Shown: positions 56,001 through 63,618 of the stretch, one piece after another
Layout of the letters: the number at the start of each line of letters is the position of its first letter
Numbering within the stretch: the first letter of the stretch is position 1
Source of the DNA: Strigops habroptila
Taxonomy: Eukaryota; Chordata; Aves; Psittaciformes; Psittacidae
Length of the DNA: 64,000 nucleotides
Assembly: GCF_004027225.2 (NCBI RefSeq)
Contig: NC_044278.2
Span: 54,739,743 to 54,803,742 of the forward strand
Direction of reading: 5' to 3'
Notes under the pieces: generated by a model
The model's database searches: none
Told to the model about the DNA's origin: nothing
Seen by the model: the letters and a program-made list of their open reading frames with translations, nothing else
Program-made: the position numbers and the translations under genes

Positions 56001-59000
56001 TCCACATTCATCACACTGGGATACTGTTTAATGGTAACATGCATACTGTAAATATATAGGCAGCACAATGGGCACATCACCTAAATTTAGGCATCTAACC
56101 TAGGATCCCCTTAGATTCCCTCCCTAACCAGCAACTCTGTTTCTTCCAAAGAACTATTCAAATCACTCAGCTGAGGCTCCTGCTCTGACTCATCCTAGAT
56201 ATCCTTCTTTCTTTCATATAGAGTCTATGGAAAGAGAGCGAAGTCAAACTGAAGTGCCAACAAGGAGTTAAGATGAATTCCCCATAATGCTGCAAGTGTT
56301 GTAAGGGAAGAGGCACAACAGAAAAATATTTCTGTTCTCAAAATATTATGCCAATCAAACATTTCTGTTTGCAAAAGAATGTTTTGATGAAACAAGCCTT
56401 TGAATAAATTTTGTCTGCCAAAATCTCTGTGTGCGCACATATGCATGCACATGCTACATTACAGTTACAGAGAACGACAAGAGCCCTACCATGTCCACTG
56501 GCCAAGTAACTGTCAGGATCCAGGGATAGGCCATGAATTTCTTGTACTGCAACCCAGTTTCCTGTAGTGCATGAGACAAAATGTTAAAAGCTTTTCGTTG
56601 AAATGGCACATAAAGACAAAAGCATCATAAACCACTCATAATAGTTAAAAGGCTATTAAAACTTAAGGCAACGTGTATTACAGGTGGCTCATACAATCCA
56701 ATATATGAAACAAAATCTGATTCGTTCTCATCTCAGTATTTTTTATTTATAAACAATTATGGAAGAAAAAAAAAAAACAAACACTTTCATATAAAACCTG
56801 AGTTTTCTTGCTACAAGTAAGAGACAACTTGTTTTTAAAATTTATAAGCAAACATATACAAGGTATAAACCTCATTACTAATTCAAAGGTATGGCTCTGC
56901 AGCAAGACAAAGTATTTATGCCTTTGCAACTTTTAGTAACTAGGTACTGTAAAATATCTAAACCCTGGAAAACTATTCTGAGCTTTTCAAATTATAGATA
57001 AATGTTTTCATTCTGTGACATGATTCAGAGATGTTTCCTCAACTGTGCAATTATTCCAAGACAAAAGGCATGACACCTACAGTTCTTCATTAGGTTCAGT
57101 GAAGCACTACAAGTATTTCTATTCCCATCTGGCTGTACAGTTATGTATATGTAGTTATCAAACTTAACTCTTCCACTGCTAAACATTGCAGTGACAAAGA
57201 AAGGGAAAGAAACCTACAAAAGAACAAAGAACTGCAAGAAATAAAATGCCACATACAAGAAGAAAAGCAGAAAAGAGAAAGAAAATAGTTTATGAAAGCA
57301 GCAAAACAAGCAGCAGTGGTCCTACAGACAAGCTTATGTCTCCACTGAGGAATACCGTAAGCCACAAAGAAGAAATAAATGCCTCGATGACCATATTAAA
57401 GCCCTTCTCTGCTTCCAAAGCCAGAACAAGTTTTCGCAGAATCACAGAAAGACTGAAATTGAGAAGGACTCTTTGAGATCATCTAACCCAACCTCACCTG
57501 CTCAAGCAGGGTCAGCCAGAGTAGGCTGCCCAGTGCCATGTGTGACTGGTACCCCCTGCTCCCAGCCCCTGATAATGTGGATATATAAATAAATAATATT
57601 TATATTAATAAATAATAACACCATCTTATAAGTCAAGCAGCCATTCTCTGTGAGCAAATGGATCATGTATTCATTCCATTTCCCTCATTATCAGGCCCTG
57701 AAGGTCCTGCGAGCCAAATAGACAAATCAAACAGGTTTCTCCTTCCCCTCCCTACGAGTCTCAAGGTTCCTGGGCACAAGCCTGATCACTCCCTCCCTTA
57801 CTGGCCTTGAAGGTCCCAGGCACCTCGCCAGCCAGGCAGTGGCAATGACCCCATCACAGAACAGAGAAGCATCACAGCACCGAGGGCACTGTCCATAAAA
57901 TGAAGTGGTTGCAAGGCCTAAGTGGGGAACTTGGACCAGAGCTGCTGCTGGACAGTGAGACCCTAACCCTGCCCAGCAGGAGGGACACCTCCACCATCAT
58001 TTGCTTCCTCTGAGGATTCAAGTCCAGATTATGATTGTTATATAGCCAACTACATATTAAGATTTGACCTGACTTGCAGAGGGTCCAGGTGATGAGAAAT
58101 TATAAGTTAAATTTATTACAAATTCTGTATTAGTAAGCTGATTAGAAATCATAAATGAAGTTGTATTATAAATTCTGTATTATGCTACTATATTGATTCT
58201 GCTTGTAGAAATCCCGTGCCATTCTAATCATAAATTCTCTGCTATACTAATCATAATATCCTGTTAAGAAAATAAACCTTTAATTATAACTATCATCAAT
58301 CTGCCAAGAATCCCTAAAAGAACCTGTCTGCCCCCTTTGCGTCAGGTGACACTGTGGGCAGGCAGCTTTGTAATGTCTTCACAGATATTGGTGAGGCAGC
58401 ACTTGTCCCTGGGGAAGCCATGCTGGCTGTCTTGAATCACCTCTCTGTCCTCCAGGTACCTTAGCATAGCTTTTAGGAGGATCTGTTCCGTGATCTTCCC
58501 ATGCACAGGGGCAAGGCTGACAGGTTTGTAGTTGCCAGGGTCCTCCTTTCTACCCTTTTTAAAAAATGGATGTGATGTTGCCCTTTTTCCAGTCACCAGA
58601 GACCCCTCTTGACCACGAGTTCTCAAATATCATGGAGAGTGGCTTGGCAACTATATCAGCCGATTCCCTCAGGATGCATCTCATCAGGTCCCACAGATTT
58701 ATGTTCAGGTTCCTCAAACGGTCAAGAATCTGATCTTCTGTTACAGTGGGAAGGACTTTACTCCCCCAGTTCCTGTCTTGTGGTCCATCTACTCGAGAAG
58801 TGTGGGCACAGCTTGCTAGGGGAGACTGAGGCAAAACAGTTATGCTTTATGTCTCTTTTTTCCCTATCAGTAAAAAGTTTCACTGGAGTAGCATGCTGAC
58901 AAAATACTGCCCAAAACCAAAATTACCTGGTTTTATAACATACAGAACACAGCTCTTAAGGCAACTGTAGAACCTTTGTTTTTGCCCATCAGGACAGGTG

Positions 59001-62000
59001 AAAAGGTTACAGAGCTACACGACATCCAGGCTAATGCTAACAATAATCACATCTTTGTACCTTCCAGAGTGCCTATCCTATCATGAGTGCTATTCAGGGC
59101 TAATCTAGTTAGGAACGAAGTGCCAGATTACTAATTCATATGGCCAGACGTACATCGGATAATTTCTGTCAAAAATCAGCCCAAGTGCTACTATACTTCT
59201 AAAATGAAGAAAACCACATCAGCAAATTCATCTTCTGTGGGAATTTCTACAGCAGCTAGTCTTTGAGAGATGCTCAGTTAAAGCAAGGCTGATGGCTGCT
59301 GCCTGACAAATCAATTCAGAGGTGGCAAATACAGAAAAAAAGCACAAAAGTAACTGAGAGAGCGCTGCAGAATATTTGATGTTGGCATAATTAGCCAAGG
59401 AGCAGTCAAACAGAGAAAGAGTATTGTAAAGCTATGCATTTTTCTTAACAATCCTCAAGAAATTAGGTATTCACTATTGTTTTGACAATTATCTAAAAAT
59501 CAGAAATACTTTTTTCTTCTTTCATATGACATGACACAGTTCTAAAAACTCAGATTGCCAGTAAAACAGAAGGGAAAGATTCAAATAAAAATATCAGCTA
59601 AAAAATATCTTTGAATTAGCTCATCAGTCATTCACAATTGTATTTTTAAAAGGACCTATCGACCAAATACCAAAGGAACTATTTACCTTCTGCAATGGCA
59701 GGTTATATTTACCTCCTTAAAGTCACTCTGAAAAGAACTCCTAAGAGAAAGACAGATTCATGAAGACTGCAGTTAGATAGCCCTAATAAAACCCTGAAAA
59801 TAAGAGTGACTTAGAAGAAAAAATAACCTGCAACTGCTAAAATGGGTCATTACAATACTAAATTTCTCTTAAAATTTCCAAATTTCCTAAATTAAGGAAA
59901 TGGGACAGAGCTCCTGTTAAGCAGCAGGAACTCTCCAGGTTGGCTATTCAGGTAGAGCCTATTGTTTATATAAAAAAGGCATGCAACCTCCAAGCTGTGC
60001 CTACCTCATCAAAGTTCTCTGTCATTTTTAGCATGACATCCTTCTTGTGCAAACTTTCAAACATCTCTGCTGTTACCATGCCTAGAAAAGTAATATTTTA
60101 AAAAGAATTACCAACACCATATTACATTAATCAAGTCCAAACACAGCAAGGATTTTATTTAAAATTTAGAAACATGTAGAAAGAGAGACTCTGCTTTATC
60201 TCTGTTTACACTGGTATGGGTAATATAAATATAGGGAGACATATAAATACATTTATAGTAGAAAATACTTGTGAACCAAAACTGAAATTCACATTAGGAA
60301 ATCTGCCCTGTGGGGTCTGGCATGGCCATTTTCTCTGTCTATTCATTTGCTTCAAGGATTTGCTAGAATTTTTCTCCTCTGCTAGTCAAGGACACCAAAA
60401 CATTACTGTAAGAGAAAGCAAAGATCTGGAAAAGAACTGTGAAGTGTAAAATGATAGAATCACAGAATAGTTTGGGTTGGAAGGGACCTTAAAGATTGTC
60501 TAGTTCCAACCCCCCTGCCATGGGCAGGGACACCTTCCACTAGACCAGGTTGCTCAAAGCCCCGTCCAACCTGACCTTGAACACTGCCAGGGATGGGGCA
60601 GCCACAGCTTCTCTGGGCAACCTGTGCCAGTGCCTCAGCACCCTCACAGTGAAGAATTTCTTCCTAATACCTAATCTAAATGTACCCTCTTTCAGTTTAG
60701 AGCCATTCCCTCTTGTCCTATCACTACATGCCATTGTAAAAAGTCCCCCTCCAGATTTCTTATAGGCCTAGCTGCTTAAATACACCCAGAAGTTCAAACT
60801 AACGGAACAGCCTTCTTAAAACTCTTTCTTGTCATCCTGAAGCATTCACTAGCAGACAGTCCCCAGAAGTCACTGGGTCTCAATGTTTGTTATGAAATAG
60901 ACAGCTTCGTAACCCTCTGGTAAAAGTAACCACAATGAGGCAAGAGATTCCTTTTCCAGCCACCAAAGCAGGGAGCTTAATTTCCTAGTTGTCTATTTTC
61001 AAACAAAGATACTAGCCAAACAAAAGTTACAAAACAAATGGTGACTGAAATTTTATGTTTTAAAACACTGGATTTTAATTAGTACAGTCACCACAACCAT
61101 CTTCCCTATATGGGGATTCTGCAAAGCGATGTGACGTGCCACTTCAGAAACCTGACCTTGCAAACCATGTTCAAATACAACTCTGGTTGTATAGCTGGTA
61201 TGCTATAAACACAGTCCAAGAATTTAACCAGTAACATTCTTTATTATTAGGCCTTCCCATCTGGAGTCCGTCTTAACAAACAGTACAGATTATAAATACA
61301 TGATTTTCCATTTTAGAGAGCACGCTTCAGACTACTCTCACCCACAGACAATCGAAGGGGACACTAAGAGGGTAAATTACCTTGACAGCCCGAACACTGA
61401 ATGAAGAAGTTGATCAGATCTAGAAGTGCCACATTCCTGTCTTGTTTATAAGCTTCAACCCAGTCATCTACTACAGACTAGAACAGATTAAAGAAACTCA
61501 TTAGTCAGCAGCTGAACACAGCATGCTGCACTCCACTGAGGACATTCATAACAAAGATACGAACATTGTTAGGTCTCCATTAAATTATAAAGACGAGAAT
61601 AAGCTCCACACCATTTTGTTCCATTTCTAATAGCACATAAAAAAAGACACTTTCTGGGGCAAAATGAAGCCTTCAACTGCTCATTCACAAGTTCTGCTCC
61701 GGGCAATGTTGCCATTCACAGATGCTTTGCTCCTTGTTAATAGGGAAAATAGCCACAGCTTTAATAAACTTCATATAAAAAAACCCAAAACATCATCCTC
61801 CTGACTTCTTGCCAGCACTGAGGTAACAGTTTCATTTAAAAGTAAAAAAATAAAAAAAAACCCACCTCACAAAACATTTAACCTCTGCACAATCTAATAA
61901 TTAATATTAAATTAATATTAGCAATTGTTCCTGGGAGTTCTCTTCAGCACCCAATTTGTGCAGTAGCCTGAAGCAATTCACATACTACACGTAAGCTAAA

Positions 62001-63090
62001 AACCAACTCCAAATTTCATTTCTAGGGCAGTAGAGCCTGTATGTGACACAGGCCTGCTGGGACAAGCCATCCAGGCTTCAATCCACCTCTAGTGCCACAT
62101 AGGTCTAATGAATTCTAGCAGCAGCAGTCTGGACTTAAGCTGCTGCCTTTTCAAGCCCTTCACATCATGATTTGCGCAGCAGAAGCTGAGCTCTTCAAGG
62201 GGCTCTACTGCAGTTAACACAGCTGCAGCACGGCAAACGTCCATCCACACAAACATCTTGAAAAACTGAGGTCTTGCATCCAAAATATAAATGTACTTTT
62301 CATGTGTGCACACATACACTTTGCTTACAGACACCACATAGTGGAGAGATAGGTATAACCCTGTATAAGAATATTTGGGGTCCAGGTTTTAATCCTTCAC
62401 ACATATATACAAACATAATATACACATATGCTCACAGAGTATGGGGAGGTGGGTTTCCTCATACTGAAGAAAGTTGTTAACTATGCAGAGGCAGGGGGAA
62501 CCTGACTATTTTGCAAACTGCTGTCAAACTGCATTGGAATGGAGGTAAAAGAAAAATACCAAAAGGCAAACTCCCAGGGGGGAGGAAAAAAGGCCTGATT
62601 TTCAGAATCCTGATCAACCAAAATTTTCTACTGATGAACCTTTTCTGTATGTTTAGAATAATTATATTTTAGTATGTTCAGACGTCGCTTTAGGAACACT
62701 GGTTTAGGTACATGTTTCCTTCCCCTTTTTAAATATCTGACAGCTACTTCTTTGCTAATTTCTTGAAGATGCATTCTTTCCAATAGCCATGCTCATAAAA
62801 GTTTTCCAGTCAAACATATTTCTTCCTCATCTGTGCCAAAACAGAACAAAATTTCAATGCTTCTCAGAGTATAACTGAAATGAGCACTCTATCTATGTAT
62901 CTTCCCTTCACCAACTCCTCTCAGAAGTTGGAGCCAGAAATACCTGCATGGCCTGCTTCCCCATGCTAACCACTTCAAACAATGTAACCGCCTCAACCAC
63001 TTGGCCATCCTGCAGCCGGCTCACTCTTTTGCTACTGGCAGAACTTCTCCTTATATTCTCACACTGCTGTCGGACCTTCCCCTTCTCTCT
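11062..63090 (-). CDS. STAG/SA-family cohesin subunit, divergent paralogue (STAG3-like or separate), N-terminus outside window
   Basis: STAG proteins are HEAT-repeat subunits that bind the RAD21/REC8 kleisin and load or anchor cohesin on chromatin. Here 29 exons (listed separately) join into 1129 in-frame codons with no stop or frameshift, all with GT-AG introns, ending TAA at 11062-11064. Fragment residues about 35-230 form the STAG domain ([35 protein letters not shown]). Residues 250-335 are the stromalin conservative domain ([26 protein letters not shown]), and HEAT repeats follow to about 990. The match to human STAG1/2/3 is clear but patchy. Some stretches favour STAG1/2 ([23 protein letters not shown]) and some STAG3 (VTAEMF, DYPLI). 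The C-terminal 90 residues look unique. Introns smaller than those listed separately hold nothing I recognise. Family assignment is firm; paralogue identity is open. Confidence 0.93.
12590..12683 (-). CDS. STAG-like exon 28, acidic tail
   Basis: Acceptor cccctcag and donor ACCAG|gtaatt. Encodes [20 protein letters not shown] and then [11 protein letters not shown]. The Glu/Asp-rich composition fits the acidic stretches near STAG C-termini, and the phase fits both neighbours. Confidence 0.75.
13674..13848 (-). CDS. STAG-like exon 27, novel C-terminal segment
   Basis: Acceptor tctgttacag and donor GATGCTG|gtgaga, both good consensus, with phases matching exons 26 and 28. Encodes [18 protein letters not shown], then the basic GKSRKRLKS, a possible nuclear localisation signal. 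I see no firm similarity to any STAG tail, so support is splice sites and frame only. Confidence 0.68.
14655..14797 (+). mobile_element. CR1 LINE 3'-end fragment
   Basis: Shows ggctgccccatccaaggaag, gttcaaggccaggctgga and the tail ccgtgattctatgat. Lies in the intron between exons 26 and 27 of the STAG-like gene. Confidence 0.9.
15016..15206 (-). CDS. STAG-like exon 26
   Basis: Acceptor ttcctccag and donor CTAATG|gtatga. Encodes [39 protein letters not shown] and a Ser/Thr-rich run ending in SSFKRKLSN. The YRNSLLA match is to STAG2. This is the last exon with clear family similarity. Confidence 0.92.
15207..19154 (-). other. Intron between exons 25 and 26 of the STAG-like gene
   Basis: 3.9 kb, holding the CR1 at 17339-17769 and otherwise AT-rich unique sequence. 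Confidence 0.7.
17339..17769 (+). mobile_element. CR1 LINE, about 430 bp 3' portion
   Basis: A well-preserved CR1 3' region (cctccccagtgaggacaggc, gttgcccagagaagctgtgg, ttccaacccaaaccattctg) with a doubled ATTCTGTG-type tail. Open frames across it are repeat-derived. Confidence 0.95.
19155..19283 (-). CDS. STAG-like exon 25
   Basis: Acceptor attccaatag and donor CTAGT|gtaagt. Encodes [20 protein letters not shown] and then [14 protein letters not shown], parallel to DGIEFAF and SEFSSKLLRQDK. Confidence 0.94.
19403..19557 (-). CDS. STAG-like exon 24
   Basis: Acceptor cttttgcag and donor ACACAA|gtatgt. Encodes [20 protein letters not shown] and then [20 protein letters not shown], with the KELARRFALTFG signature kept. 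Confidence 0.95.
20894..20995 (-). CDS. STAG-like exon 23
   Basis: Acceptor ctgttaatag and donor CAGCAG|gtaagg. Encodes [20 protein letters not shown] and then [14 protein letters not shown], parallel to [20 protein letters not shown]. Confidence 0.95.
21829..21977 (-). CDS. STAG-like exon 22
   Basis: Acceptor tttccctag and donor GTGAAG|gtaatg. Encodes [40 protein letters not shown] and [10 protein letters not shown], a strong match to family LHKRRNLLAAFCKLI. Confidence 0.95.
22897..23065 (-). CDS. STAG-like exon 21
   Basis: Acceptor tttggtacag and donor GCGAAG|gttagg. Encodes [40 protein letters not shown] and an acidic end, matching family AFMLLCDLLMIFSHQ and FVMDHVF. Confidence 0.94.
23786..23878 (-). 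CDS. STAG-like exon 20
   Basis: Acceptor atgtttttag and donor AAAAG|gtttgt. Encodes [20 protein letters not shown] and then [11 protein letters not shown]. Weak identity, but exact length and phase for this family exon. Confidence 0.88.
25751..25828 (-). CDS. STAG-like exon 19
   Basis: Acceptor ttatttgcag and donor CCCAAG|gttggt. Encodes [20 protein letters not shown] and then SENSPK, parallel to STAG1 QALQCSHYSILWQL. Confidence 0.92.
26842..26929 (-). CDS. STAG-like exon 18
   Basis: Acceptor cacttgcag and donor TTCTG|gtcagt. Encodes [19 protein letters not shown] and then [17 protein letters not shown] is a family signature. Confidence 0.92.
27908..27984 (-). CDS. STAG-like exon 17, highly diverged
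   Basis: Too short for routine ORF detection and found by phase. Acceptor aatttag and donor CATAA|gtgaga. Encodes [16 protein letters not shown] and then [10 protein letters not shown]. The end aligns with family LKRLTSFHN, and the length from the Asp onward equals STAG1. The STAG1 acidic run (EEADDDD) is largely lost. Confidence 0.82.
28549..28735 (+). repeat. Imperfect direct duplication, copy 1
   Basis: Shares with copy 2 a run including tctagcactt, cacattgacatag, tttaagacc, aaaataaatc and cacattttacaatatcc. Lies in an intron of the STAG-like gene. Confidence 0.8.
29180..29352 (+). repeat. Imperfect direct duplication, copy 2
   Basis: Same order of motifs as copy 1, about 610 bases further on, with substitutions and small indels. 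It ends at aaaacctgccag (copy 1 aaaacctgtcag). Confidence 0.8.
29601..29804 (-). CDS. STAG-like exon 16
   Basis: Acceptor cacctgcag and donor AAAAG|gtgagt. Encodes [35 protein letters not shown] and [16 protein letters not shown]. Exactly 68 codons, phase 0 at both ends. Confidence 0.94.
30792..30881 (-). CDS. STAG-like exon 15
   Basis: Acceptor ttctctgcag and donor GAGAAG|gtgaat. Encodes [20 protein letters not shown] and then [10 protein letters not shown], one of the closest matches to STAG1/2. Confidence 0.95.
30967..31059 (-). CDS. STAG-like exon 14
   Basis: Acceptor ttatctgcag and donor GCAAAG|gtaact. Encodes [20 protein letters not shown] and then [11 protein letters not shown], matching family KERKTQxDDRxKLTEHFI. 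Confidence 0.92.
31487..31590 (-). CDS. STAG-like exon 13
   Basis: Acceptor ttacttacag and donor AAAAAA|gtcagt. Encodes [18 protein letters not shown] and then [17 protein letters not shown]. The donor is inferred from frame: reading on reaches a stop within a few codons. Confidence 0.9.
31992..32033 (-). mobile_element. CR1 LINE tail, very short
   Basis: Only the reversed terminal motif remains (cacagaatcatagaatggtt, gggttggaagggac). Confidence 0.8.
32488..32605 (-). CDS. STAG-like exon 12
   Basis: Acceptor aatccctag and donor GAGAAG|gtgggt. Encodes [20 protein letters not shown] and then [13 protein letters not shown], a strong family match ([18 protein letters not shown]). Confidence 0.93.
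33462..33570 (-). CDS. STAG-like exon 11, variable linker
   Basis: Acceptor tattggcag and donor AGTAAG|gtgagg. Encodes [20 protein letters not shown] and then [14 protein letters not shown]. The charged linker is not similar to STAG1 in sequence, but its length and position fit. Confidence 0.9.
35552..35659 (-). CDS. STAG-like exon 10
   Basis: Acceptor tttgcctag and donor AAAAG|gtatct. Encodes [19 protein letters not shown] and then [14 protein letters not shown]. Separated from exon 9 by the gene's largest intron, 8.7 kb. Confidence 0.95.
37580..37800 (-). mobile_element. CR1 LINE fragment, degenerate
   Basis: Reversed CR1 pattern with gttttgaacatctataaaat and actgttccagccttgg, well diverged. 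Lies about 250 bp left of an opposite-strand copy. Confidence 0.65.
38055..38685 (+). mobile_element. CR1 LINE, about 630 bp 3' portion
   Basis: Contains gagccagcagtgtgcccttg, aggccacacctggagtgctg, ggaaaggctgagagagctgg and the tail attctgtgattctga. Accounts for all open frames in this stretch. Confidence 0.95.
44402..44481 (-). CDS. STAG-like exon 9
   Basis: Acceptor atccattag and donor TCACA|gtaaat. Encodes [20 protein letters not shown] and then LLMLMS, matching the family DRIVSMTLDKEYDVAVEAI block. Confidence 0.92.
44482..46539 (-). other. Intron between exons 8 and 9 of the STAG-like gene
   Basis: 2.1 kb of AT-rich sequence. I see nothing else in it. Confidence 0.7.
46540..46638 (-). 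CDS. STAG-like exon 8
   Basis: Acceptor tttgtcttgcag and donor TTCAAG|gtaaat. Encodes [19 protein letters not shown] and then MDLFTIRFK. Exactly 33 codons, phase 0 at both ends, with the ligand-pocket Arg of RFK kept. Confidence 0.94.
46639..51537 (-). other. Intron between exons 7 and 8 of the STAG-like gene
   Basis: 4.9 kb with a C-run near 49010 and the G-run cluster near 51 kb. A 122-codon open frame at 48566-48934 on + has no recognisable content. Confidence 0.7.
50978..51032 (+). repeat. G-run cluster, possible G-quadruplex
   Basis: Four G-runs of about 11, 5, 4 and 11 bases within 50 bases, spaced by short loops. The G-rich strand is the template strand of the STAG-like gene. Confidence 0.8.
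51538..51661 (-). CDS. STAG-like exon 7, stromalin conservative domain
   Basis: Acceptor atttcacag and donor AAG|gtaaag. Encodes [19 protein letters not shown] and [19 protein letters not shown]. The Trp of YIGW corresponds to the SA2 Trp that contacts CTCF-type F/YxF ligands. Confidence 0.94.
52111..52184 (-). CDS. STAG-like exon 6
   Basis: Acceptor atttcag and donor TACCG|gtaaga. Encodes [19 protein letters not shown] and then FLNRYR, matching the family NMMNSIFKGIFVHRYR segment. Confidence 0.92.
53493..53644 (-). CDS. STAG-like exon 5
   Basis: Acceptor ccttttag and donor AAGAG|gttagt. Encodes [20 protein letters not shown] and then [14 protein letters not shown], ending RKRKE on a complete codon as in the family. 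Confidence 0.93.
53980..54010 (+). repeat. Poly-A tract
   Basis: A long A-run interrupted by G in the intron between exons 4 and 5 of the STAG-like gene; in the RNA it is a U-run. Confidence 0.8.
54713..54917 (-). CDS. STAG-like exon 4, STAG domain core
   Basis: Acceptor ttcttgtgcag and donor TGGCAG|gtaaaa. Encodes [37 protein letters not shown] and [20 protein letters not shown]. It is the longest in-window exon and one of the best conserved. Confidence 0.95.
55538..55700 (-). mobile_element. CR1 LINE 3'-end fragment
   Basis: Begins atcacagaatggtttgggtt followed by ggaagggtcctcaaaaatca. The inner boundary is unclear. Confidence 0.75.
57438..57555 (-). mobile_element. CR1 LINE 3'-end fragment
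   Basis: Reversed tail agaatcacagaaagactgaa, then caacctcacctgctcaagca and gtcagccagagtaggctgcc. Confidence 0.8.
57590..58335. repeat. Unclassified repeat-like block, possible LTR
   Basis: An AT-only stretch (about 57585-57620) is followed by a GC-richer part, then a region with a repeated ataaattctgtatta unit (about 58120 and 58172), an AATAAA near 58270, and a CR1 reverse transcriptase fragment right after. The look is that of an old LTR, but I cannot name it. Confidence 0.35.
58340..58845 (-). mobile_element. CR1-type LINE reverse transcriptase fragment
   Basis: On the - strand two overlapping frames (58559-58834, then 58342-58626) read as non-LTR reverse transcriptase: RPLS-like [29 protein letters not shown], then [20 protein letters not shown] and [15 protein letters not shown]. 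The change of frame marks a frameshift, so it is a dead copy. It carries ORF2 rather than the usual 3' tail. Confidence 0.85.
60005..60081 (-). CDS. STAG-like exon 3
   Basis: Acceptor cttttctag and donor GATGAG|gtaggc. Encodes [19 protein letters not shown] and then MTENFDE. The VTxEMF wording is nearer STAG3 than STAG1. Confidence 0.92.
60452..60770 (-). mobile_element. CR1 LINE, about 320 bp 3' portion
   Basis: Reverse-oriented copy of the same subfamily as the one at 17339-17769 (gaatcacagaatagtttggg, ccatgggcagggacaccttc, gggcaacctgtgccagtgcc). Confidence 0.95.
61381..61477 (-). CDS. STAG-like exon 2
   Basis: Acceptor tctgttctag and donor CAAG|gtaatt. Encodes [20 protein letters not shown] and then [12 protein letters not shown], close to the STAG1/2 helix at this place. 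Confidence 0.94.
62944..63090 (-). CDS. STAG-like exon 1 (first in window), residues 1-49
   Basis: Acceptor tgactttcag and donor CATGCAG|gtattt. A basic stretch ([24 protein letters not shown]) leads into [18 protein letters not shown], the start of the STAG domain. It begins in phase 0, so at least one upstream coding exon lies further right, probably beyond the window. Confidence 0.9.
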
Positions 63091-63618
63091 CTGAAAGTCA
63101 AGCAAAAAAGAAGTATGTGAGAAAACATGACACATAACAGCCAATACATAAATTATCCCCTAATAACAAGCTTATTTTACTCTCATGGTAATGATTTCCC
63201 CAGGGTGCTAACTTTTAAGTTTCAAGGACACAAATAAAGCCTTATCAAACATGACCATACTGGAAGGGAATGAAAGAAAGGGTTTACCAGTTTGAATTTT
63301 ATCTCAACAATGAGTCATAAGCATAGGAATGTATAACAGGAAAGAAGCTTCTGACCAGCTGTGTACTATCCGGAAGGCATTTTTCAGTGGCAGCTGTAGT
63401 TTCTGCAGAATAGACAGCAAGCACAGAAACTCTTCTACATCTTTTCACTCACAGGGCAAACACACAACCTTCAAATTAACATCAGCTGCACACAATGCAC
63501 AGTTAAGGAAGAACACTCACTGAAATGAACTGACTGTTCAAAAGCCAGCACTGAGGCTCTGATGCTAATGAAATTTGGGGGTCAAGCTGTACCCATTGAC
63601 TAGATTGCATACAGGTGC
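63091..63618 (-). other. Start of upstream intron of the STAG-like gene
   Basis: Non-coding as far as I can read. No upstream coding exon was found before the LTR, so the start codon probably lies outside the window. Confidence 0.6.

Larger units (their letters stand above)
54918..60004 (-). other. Intron between exons 3 and 4 of the STAG-like gene
   Basis: 5.1 kb and the most repeat-rich intron: CR1 tails at 55.5 and 57.4 kb, an LTR-like block, and a CR1 reverse transcriptase piece. Confidence 0.7.

Noticed and set aside
58342..58834. Possible host gene on -
   Set aside because: It reads as CR1-type reverse transcriptase with a frameshift, so it is a dead LINE copy.
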